A DNA stretch of 36,973 bases. Origin: an uncultured Thermoleophilia bacterium. Lineage in GTDB: Bacteria > Actinomycetota > Thermoleophilia > UBA2241. The first letter of the stretch is position 1, and each line of letters starts with the position of its first letter. Below the pieces are notes generated by a model, which saw only the letters and a list, made by a program, of their open reading frames with translations, had not been told where the DNA came from and did not search any database. The position numbers and the translations under genes are program-made. Location: assembly GCA_903927755.1 (NCBI GenBank), contig CAIYOD010000014.1:1-36973 (forward strand). The letters run 5' to 3'. Below are positions 31,918-36,973 of this stretch, one piece after another.

Positions 31918-32462
31918 TGCAGAGGACGGCCATACCGGACGGCGCGCGAGACGGCGGCTTCACGCTCGTGGAACTCCTGGTTGCCGCCGGCATCGCCGCT
32001 GTGGTCCTCGCCGCCGCCTACGCCTGGCTGTGGAACGTCGCGGCACTGGCTGGTGGCGCCGACGACCGGGCTCAGGCCGCGACGCTGGCCGCCGCCGTGT
32101 CCCGTGCGGTCGCTGCCGACGTCCACGCCGGTGTCTCGGTCCTCGAGCCCCCGTCCGGCCGCGATCCCGCGCGAGCGCTCGCGCTGGTGCACGACCACGA
32201 GGCTTCGGCTGCCGAGGTCGTGCTCATCGTCTGGGACCCGGCGAGGGGCGTCGTGTGGCGCAATGCGTCCGGCACTTATCTCGCCGATCACATCACCCGG
32301 TTCACCCTGGCTTACGTTCTCGCCGACGGTTCGCTCGTCGACGGCCAACGCATGGCCCCCGACGATTGGACGTCGATCCGCGCCGTGCGGGTCGACCTCG
32401 CGAGCGCCGTCGGTTCGGCGATCGCGCGGAGATCGATCGAGGCCTCGGTGGGCCCGTGGTGA
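31917..32462 (+). CDS. Minor pilin, PilW/GspJ-like
   Basis: 181 residues. Leader MQRTAIPDGARDGG, then FTLVELLVAAGIAAVVLAAAYAWLW with Glu at +5. The body has an Ala-rich helix (AATLAAAVSRAVAADV) and later strands, LRYV-like FTLAYVLADGSLVDG and IRAVRVDLAS, as in PilW/GspJ proteins. It overlaps both neighbours (TGATG upstream, GTGA downstream), so the minor pilins are translated as one coupled block. Confidence 0.82.
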   Translation: MQRTAIPDGARDGGFTLVELLVAAGIAAVVLAAAYAWLWNVAALAGGADDRAQAATLAAAVSRAVAADVHAGVSVLEPPSGRDPARALALVHDHEASAAEVVLIVWDPARGVVWRNASGTYLADHITRFTLAYVLADGSLVDGQRMAPDDWTSIRAVRVDLASAVGSAIARRSIEASVGPW

Positions 32463-33580
32463 ATCGGCGGCGATCATCTGGAGGCTATGCGATGCTGGCC
32501 GCGCTGCTGGTGATCGTGCTCGCCGCGACGTTCGCGCTGGTCGTCGTCGGTGCCGTGCACGCCGTGCAGTCGGTCGAGGGAGCGGACGCGGCGGCACGGC
32601 GAGCGACCGCGGCGGAGGGGCAGGCGCTTGCCGCGGTGACCCATTCCCTGCGCTGGCGGCCGTCCGTACTGAGCGGCGCCGCTGAGGGCGGCGACCCCGC
32701 TGGCGGCGGCTCGTGGCGGGTTGCCTGGGCGCCGGCGCCCGTCGTGGTCGGTGACCTCTGGCCGCGTGTCGCGGCGCACGTGGTGACGGCCGCGGGACGC
32801 GCTCGTCACCACGACGATCTCGTCCTCGAGTTGCGCAACGAGCCTTGGGCGATGGGCGTGACCTGCGCCGGCGACGTGGACGTCGCCGCGCCGCTCAACG
32901 TGAGCGGAAGCGGCGTCTACCTCGGCGGCTGCCTTCGGGGCCGGGAGAATGTGGCCTTCCCTGCCGGCCTCGCCACGGCTGCCGACGCCGTTCGAGGAGA
33001 GCTCTTCCCAGCGGCCGCCGTGCACGGAGGAGCAGGCATCTTCGCGCGCGGCATCGAGATCCACGACGACTCGTCCGTTCTGGGTGAGTTCCCGAACGAC
33101 AGCGACCGGCATGGGGGCGTGCCTGTCCCGGAGACATGGCTGGCCGACCCATCGGTGGAGTTCCTGTTGGCTGCGGCGGCCGAATCGGTGCCGCCGGGAC
33201 CGGCGCTGAGCGAGGGAGTGCTGAGGCTGGACCGTCTGTCGTCTGCCGGAAGCGCCGGACTGATCAGCGGTCGCTGCCTTGTGCTTTCGCCGACGGACGA
33301 AGTCGCGATCGTGGGTTCACCGTCGGCCGACGCCGGCCGGCTGCTGGTGATCGCCCCAGGCGACGCTGTGCTCGGCGTTCCCGGAGAGACGCTCAGGCTC
33401 TCCGGCGGGATCGTCGTCGGCGGGTGTCTGGAGGTGCGCGGCCCGGTGGTCATCGACGGCTCGGTGCACGCAGGCAGTCTCAGAGTGAACGCGCCGGTGG
33501 ACGTCTTTGTGGATCCCACGTGGCGAGAGACGCCGCTTGCGGGAGCTACGCTGCCGACGCTCGTGGCTCACGGCGGGTGA
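32459..33580 (+). CDS. PilX-like pilus-associated protein with one N-terminal membrane helix
   Basis: 373 residues from GTG 32459. A short leader-like start (NRRRSSGG) is followed by YAMLAALLVIVLAATFALVVV, a pilin-type helix that lacks Glu at +5, as seen in PilX/GspK-type minor subunits. The long remainder is beta-rich, with runs of hydrophobic/Gly alternation near the C-terminus (LSGGIVVGGCLEVRGPVVIDG, then SVHAGSLRVNAPVDVFVDP) that look like a parallel beta helix. Three cysteines occur (VTCAGD, GGCLRG, GRCLVL) plus one in GGCLEV. No homologue recognised beyond the N-terminus. It ends the minor-pilin block. Confidence 0.7.
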   Translation: MNRRRSSGGYAMLAALLVIVLAATFALVVVGAVHAVQSVEGADAAARRATAAEGQALAAVTHSLRWRPSVLSGAAEGGDPAGGGSWRVAWAPAPVVVGDLWPRVAAHVVTAAGRARHHDDLVLELRNEPWAMGVTCAGDVDVAAPLNVSGSGVYLGGCLRGRENVAFPAGLATAADAVRGELFPAAAVHGGAGIFARGIEIHDDSSVLGEFPNDSDRHGGVPVPETWLADPSVEFLLAAAAESVPPGPALSEGVLRLDRLSSAGSAGLISGRCLVLSPTDEVAIVGSPSADAGRLLVIAPGDAVLGVPGETLRLSGGIVVGGCLEVRGPVVIDGSVHAGSLRVNAPVDVFVDPTWRETPLAGATLPTLVAHGG

Positions 33581-33702
33581 GCATGCAGGATGATCGACTC
33601 GCAGGACGAACCATCTGTACGCAGTACTCTCTTTGTGAGAGATTAACGTTCCTCTGACCTGGGGGGGCAGGGAGCGAATCCCGATCCGTCGAAACGAGTG
33701 CC

Positions 33703-33730
33703 TAAAGGTATCCCTCAAGGGTGCCGACAC
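33703..33730 (+). promoter_or_regulatory. Possible FliA/WhiG-type promoter before pilM
   Basis: TAAA (33703-33706), a 16-nt spacer and GCCGACAC (33723-33730). The core fits the FliA/WhiG consensus, with one extra spacer base. The 183-bp gap also holds a hairpin CTCTC-TTTGT-GAGAG (33627-33641) and a run of seven G at 33661-33667. Confidence 0.4.
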
Positions 33731-33763
33731 TGGCGCTAGGGCAAGGCAAGCTGAGGGGCGAGT

Positions 33764-34867
33764 ATGGCCATGAACGCGGTGCGTGTAGGCATCGACATCG
33801 AGCAGGCCTCGATGGTCGGCGCCCAAATCAAGACTGGCCGGCAGGGTCACACACTCATGGCTGTATCGGCGAGAGCGCTCCCCGACGGTCTCATGTTCGA
33901 AGGCGAGGTCGTCGACGTCGAGGGGCTCGCCGCGGAACTCAAGACGTTCTGGAAGTCCGCCGGATTCGCCGGCAAGCGCTTCTCGGTCGGCATCGCCAAC
34001 CAGAAGATCGTCGTGCGCACCATGGAGTTCCCGATCATCGATCCGAAGGAACTCCGCGCTGCGATCGAGTTCCAGGCGCAGGAAGCCATCCCGATCCCGC
34101 TCGACGAGGCCATCCTGGATTTCCAGGTCCTCTCGACGACCCCGGGCGAGGGGGATGCCGGCGGGAGGCAGCAGGTCCTCATCGTCGCCGCCCAGCGTGA
34201 CATGATCGATCAGTTCATGCAGGTCGGGCGCAAGGCGGGACTCGCCATCGACGGCATCGACCTTCAGGCGTTCGCCCTCATGCGCTCGATCGCGCCGCCT
34301 GTGGCGTTCGTCGACCAGGGAGCGCCGCAGGCTGACGGAGCGAGCGCCCTTATCAACATCGGCGCCGGCATCAGCAACATCGTGGTGGCGTCCGGCGGCA
34401 CACCGCAGTTCACGCGCGTCGTGAACCTCGGGTACGAGACTCTCGTCCAGGCGCTCATGCAGAATCGCGGTCTGGGCCACCAGGAGGCCGACCTCCTGCG
34501 TCTCACCGTCGGCCTCAGCGGAAGCGCTGCGGCGGCTGCCGACCTCGAGGCCGTGACGGTGGGCGAGGTCCACGAGGTCTTCGACTCGACCTGTGAGTCG
34601 TTCGCGGACGAGATCCGCCGATCGATCGACTACTATCATTCGCTGCAGCAGGACGCGCCGATCGCCCGGATCCTCATCAGCGGCGAGGGTGCGCTGACGC
34701 GCAACATGTGCGACTACCTCGCGAGCGCCCTGCATCTGCCGGTCGCCCTCGGGAATCCCCTGCAGTTCATCGCCGAGAACAAGTCGAAGCTCCCGCAACC
34801 GGAGCTCGAGCTGATCGCACCTCGTCTGGCGATCGCCCTCGGCCTGGCCTTCGAAGACGAGGAGTAG
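33764..34867 (+). CDS. pilM: Type IV pilus assembly protein PilM
   Basis: Cytoplasmic actin-like (ASKHA) protein that binds the PilN cytoplasmic tail. 367 residues. Phosphate/adenosine motifs: VRVGIDIEQASM near the N-terminus, ALINIGAGISNIVVASGG in the middle and RILISGEGAL in the C-terminal half. PilM block NQKIVVRTMEFPIIDPKELRAAIEFQAQEAIPIPLDEAILDFQ is clear. ATG 33764 is preceded by GAGGGGCGAG; an alternative ATG 33770 lies two codons on. It opens the pilMNO operon, with 4 bp before pilN. Confidence 0.95.
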   Translation: MAMNAVRVGIDIEQASMVGAQIKTGRQGHTLMAVSARALPDGLMFEGEVVDVEGLAAELKTFWKSAGFAGKRFSVGIANQKIVVRTMEFPIIDPKELRAAIEFQAQEAIPIPLDEAILDFQVLSTTPGEGDAGGRQQVLIVAAQRDMIDQFMQVGRKAGLAIDGIDLQAFALMRSIAPPVAFVDQGAPQADGASALINIGAGISNIVVASGGTPQFTRVVNLGYETLVQALMQNRGLGHQEADLLRLTVGLSGSAAAAADLEAVTVGEVHEVFDSTCESFADEIRRSIDYYHSLQQDAPIARILISGEGALTRNMCDYLASALHLPVALGNPLQFIAENKSKLPQPELELIAPRLAIALGLAFEDEE

Positions 34868-34871
34868 CACC

Positions 34872-35543
34872 ATGAAGCGCATCAACCTGCTGCCGCAGGA
34901 AGAACGCGTCAAGGCATCGCGCGAGCGGGGCCTCATCTGGGCGATCCTGATCCTGGTCGCCGTCGTCGTCGTTCTCGGTCTGGTCTACGTCAAGTACAAC
35001 AGTGACGTAGGGGCCAAGGAGGATGAGCTGGCGGCCATCCAGACGGAGACCAAAGCCGTCCAGGCCAAGATCGCCGAACTGAGTCCGTACGCCGCTCTGC
35101 AAGCGCAGCGGACCGCGATGACGGAGACCGCGAAGGGCATCTACGAGTCGTCGGTCCCGTTCTCGATCCTGCTGCAGGAGCTCAGCCTCGTGATACCGGA
35201 GAACGTCCGGCTGCAGACCCTGACGACGACTGTGCCTGCCTCGATGCTTCCGGGAGGTCCGCCGGCTGCGGCCGCGGCCGGCGCCGAAGCCGCGGCTGAC
35301 GTGACGTTCACGGGGCAGACAGAGAAGCACCGCGACGTGGCCGAGTTCATGACGAGGCTCGGCCTCATCCCGCAGCTGATGGGCATCACCCTGACGAGTT
35401 CCACGGATGCCAGCGGGACCACGCCGACCACGACCGCGACCTCCGCACCCACGCAGTCGTACAAGCAGTTCACCATCACCGCGCGGCTGCGTCCGTACAC
35501 GACGACGCCACCTGCCACCACGCTGCAGGCGGTTGCGCCATGA
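34872..35543 (+). CDS. pilN: Type IV pilus inner-membrane protein PilN
   Basis: 223 residues. MKRINLLPQEE carries the INLLP motif that docks into PilM. One transmembrane helix follows (about residues 21-43), then a coiled coil (about 48-80), then a ferredoxin-like domain (SILLQELSLVIPENVRLQTL). Two Ala/Thr/Pro-rich loops (about 120-140 and 175-195) interrupt the domain. It overlaps pilO as ATGA. Confidence 0.93.
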   Translation: MKRINLLPQEERVKASRERGLIWAILILVAVVVVLGLVYVKYNSDVGAKEDELAAIQTETKAVQAKIAELSPYAALQAQRTAMTETAKGIYESSVPFSILLQELSLVIPENVRLQTLTTTVPASMLPGGPPAAAAAGAEAAADVTFTGQTEKHRDVAEFMTRLGLIPQLMGITLTSSTDASGTTPTTTATSAPTQSYKQFTITARLRPYTTTPPATTLQAVAP

Positions 35544-36151
35544 GGGCCCGGGGCAGGGAGATCTACATCATCACCGCCGTCGTCGCCGTCGTGCTCATCG
35601 TCGCTTGGTACTTCCTGCTCTTCAGCCCCACCCAGCGCAAGCTCGGCGACCTGGACGATCAGGTCCAGTCCGCGCAGAGCTCCCTGGACATCGCCAATCA
35701 AGAAGTCGTGAAGCTGGAGTCGTACAAGAAGACAGCGCCGCAGTCCCGCGCCGAGGTGGTGCGCCTCGGCAAGATGCTCCCGGAGAGCGAGGGTATCCCC
35801 GGGCTGATCATCGAGCTGAGCAAGACGGCTGACGCTTCGGGCGTCGCGGTGACGAGCATCGCCCGCGGTACGACCAGCGCGGGCAGCCCGTTCGGGATCC
35901 AGACGCTCACGCTGCAGGTCACCGGGCGCTACTTCGACGTGGAAGACTTCCTTTACCGCCTCGAGGAGTACGTCGCCTTCCGCAACGCGAGCTTCAGGGT
36001 CACCGGCAGACTCCTGCAGGTGACACAGCTCTCGATCCAGGCGACGCCCAACACCACGGGCGGCTCGCCGCCACTCGCGGTGACGATCGGCCTCAATGCC
36101 TACCTGTGGGGCGGCGTTGCGCAAACGGCGGCCGCTGGAGGTGCGCAATGA
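35540..36151 (+). CDS. pilO: Type IV pilus inner-membrane protein PilO
   Basis: 203 residues. Short cytoplasmic tail, transmembrane helix (about 8-30), coiled coil (about 35-75) and a ferredoxin-like domain (IPGLIIELSKTADASGVAVTSI, then LTLQVTGRYFDVEDFLYRLEE). It partners PilN in the alignment complex. ATGA overlaps on both sides bind it to pilN and to the following gene. Confidence 0.92.
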   Translation: MRARGREIYIITAVVAVVLIVAWYFLLFSPTQRKLGDLDDQVQSAQSSLDIANQEVVKLESYKKTAPQSRAEVVRLGKMLPESEGIPGLIIELSKTADASGVAVTSIARGTTSAGSPFGIQTLTLQVTGRYFDVEDFLYRLEEYVAFRNASFRVTGRLLQVTQLSIQATPNTTGGSPPLAVTIGLNAYLWGGVAQTAAAGGAQ

Positions 36152-36966
36152 GCCAGAACCGTCGCGTTCTCACGTACATCGCGATCGCCCTGATCGTGGG
36201 CGCCGCGCTTGCGCTCGCCGTCGCGCTGTCCAACAGCGGCGCCGGCACGTCAGGTGCCACCGCATCTTCCGCCAGCGACGACGCGGTCGCCGCGGGTCTC
36301 TACTCCGACAGCGGGGGGGAGGCGATGCTCGCCGCCGCAGACCCGGCCAAGGAGCAGCCGTTGCTCGACAAGTTCACGAGCAAGGACCCGTTCATCCCGT
36401 TCCCGACACCGGGGGCGACTTCCACCGCGACGCCAAGCCCGAACCCGACGAGCACCTCGGCGCCGTCGAACCTGTCCGCCAAGATCAAGGTGGACGGGAC
36501 CTCCTACAACGTGATGACGGGTGACAAGGTGCCTGGCGGATCCGCCGCCGAGTTCACCGTGACCGGAGTCACGTCGGGCGACGTGACGTTCCAGGTCATC
36601 GACGGTTCGCTCGAGAACGGCGACAAGTCCTTCTCGGTCAACCTCGGCGAGGCGGTCCGCGTGACGCTCGACGCGGGGGTCTCGTATGACATCTCCGTCA
36701 TCTCCATCGGCTCCGGTGGCGGCGGGGGCGGGGGCGGCACGAGCCACAGCATCGCCGTCCTCAGTATCTCGAGCCAGAACGGTGTCGCCATGGCGACGTT
36801 CGAGGTGGACGGCAAGACGTACTCCGACAAGCGGCAGGGCGACGTCTTCAGCACCTCGTGGGGTGAGATCGAGGTCGTGTCCATCAACGTGGGCGCCCAG
36901 ACCGTCACGATCCTCCACGGCGATCAGACGCTCACCTTGCACGCCGGCCAGGTCATCGTGAAATAG
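36148..36966 (+). CDS. PilP/GspC-like periplasmic-side pilus protein with two similar domains
   Basis: 272 residues from ATG 36148, which overlaps the pilO stop. Transmembrane helix at about 8-28, then a linker with SKDPFIPF, which resembles the DPF motif of PilP. A Thr/Ser/Pro-rich spacer follows, then two related beta-rich units (about 110-185 and 200-272) split by a run of eight Gly. Each has the order strand, xGDxV/F, strand, V-I-D/V-S, strand, and a final hydrophobic element of the GspC homology-region/PilP kind. In diderms PilP contacts the secretin; no secretin gene is seen here before the window ends 7 bp later. Confidence 0.7.
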   Translation: MSQNRRVLTYIAIALIVGAALALAVALSNSGAGTSGATASSASDDAVAAGLYSDSGGEAMLAAADPAKEQPLLDKFTSKDPFIPFPTPGATSTATPSPNPTSTSAPSNLSAKIKVDGTSYNVMTGDKVPGGSAAEFTVTGVTSGDVTFQVIDGSLENGDKSFSVNLGEAVRVTLDAGVSYDISVISIGSGGGGGGGGTSHSIAVLSISSQNGVAMATFEVDGKTYSDKRQGDVFSTSWGEIEVVSINVGAQTVTILHGDQTLTLHAGQVIVK

Positions 36967-36973
36967 GCGTGCG

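Noticed and set aside
1..36973. CRISPR arrays, insertion sequences, tRNA or rRNA genes, phage genes
   Set aside because: No repeat arrays, transposase motifs, terminal inverted repeats, cloverleaf or rRNA-like stretches were seen; apart from the pilin duplication there are no long repeats.

Overview
The window is about 37 kb of high-GC chromosomal DNA. It is densely coded, almost entirely on the + strand, with many 1-17 nt stop/start overlaps and frequent GTG starts. Gene content (long bifunctional Rel, Rrf2-NifS-IscU-MnmA, SigB-like factor with DUF948 and YtxH-like neighbours, GT39 mannosyltransferase, MltG, a PilBTC/MNO type IV pilus locus without an outer-membrane secretin in view) suggests a monoderm, deep-branching actinobacterium of the Thermoleophilia or Coriobacteriia kind. 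That placement is inference; no rRNA or other marker is present. I saw no tRNA, rRNA, CRISPR array, insertion sequence or phage gene.

Layout. (1) 1-6771: 3' end of a RecJ-like gene, then rel ((p)ppGpp synthetase/hydrolase), a metallo-beta-lactamase-fold hydrolase, hisS and aspS. (2) 6772-7566: a separately promoted gene for a membrane-anchored thioredoxin-fold protein, closed by a terminator. (3) 7621-10742: sulfur-trafficking operon rrf2-nifS-iscU-mnmA. mnmA has no usable ATG/GTG/TTG and may be reached by a -1 frameshift from iscU. (4) 10787-13452: two convergent membrane glycosyltransferase genes (GT39 and GT87). (5) 13497-15777: stress-type cluster of DUF948, a small YtxH-like membrane protein, a degenerate RsbW-like protein and a SigB/SigF-family sigma factor. 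(6) 15812-20937: alaS, ruvX, mltG, aroE. (7) 20921-36966: a type IV pilus locus with pilB, pilT, pilC, an alternative sigma factor, two tandem riboswitch-pilin cassettes, a PilGHI-like ABC transporter module, pilD, four minor-pilin-type genes, then pilM, pilN, pilO and a PilP-like gene.

The most interesting system is the pilus locus. Two consecutive major pilin genes each carry their own c-di-GMP-I (GEMM-I) riboswitch followed by an intrinsic terminator. In both, a strand inside the aptamer can pair with the 5' arm of the terminator, which predicts ligand-dependent premature termination. The extension ATPase PilB also carries the two-copy MshEN motif that binds c-di-GMP in other bacteria. A sigma factor gene lies between pilC and the first pilin, and FliA/WhiG-like promoter motifs (TAAA-N15/16-GCCGA) precede the first pilin and pilM, with a perfect GCCGATAA before pilC. 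The locus therefore appears to combine second-messenger control of pilin transcription and motor activity with a dedicated sigma factor.
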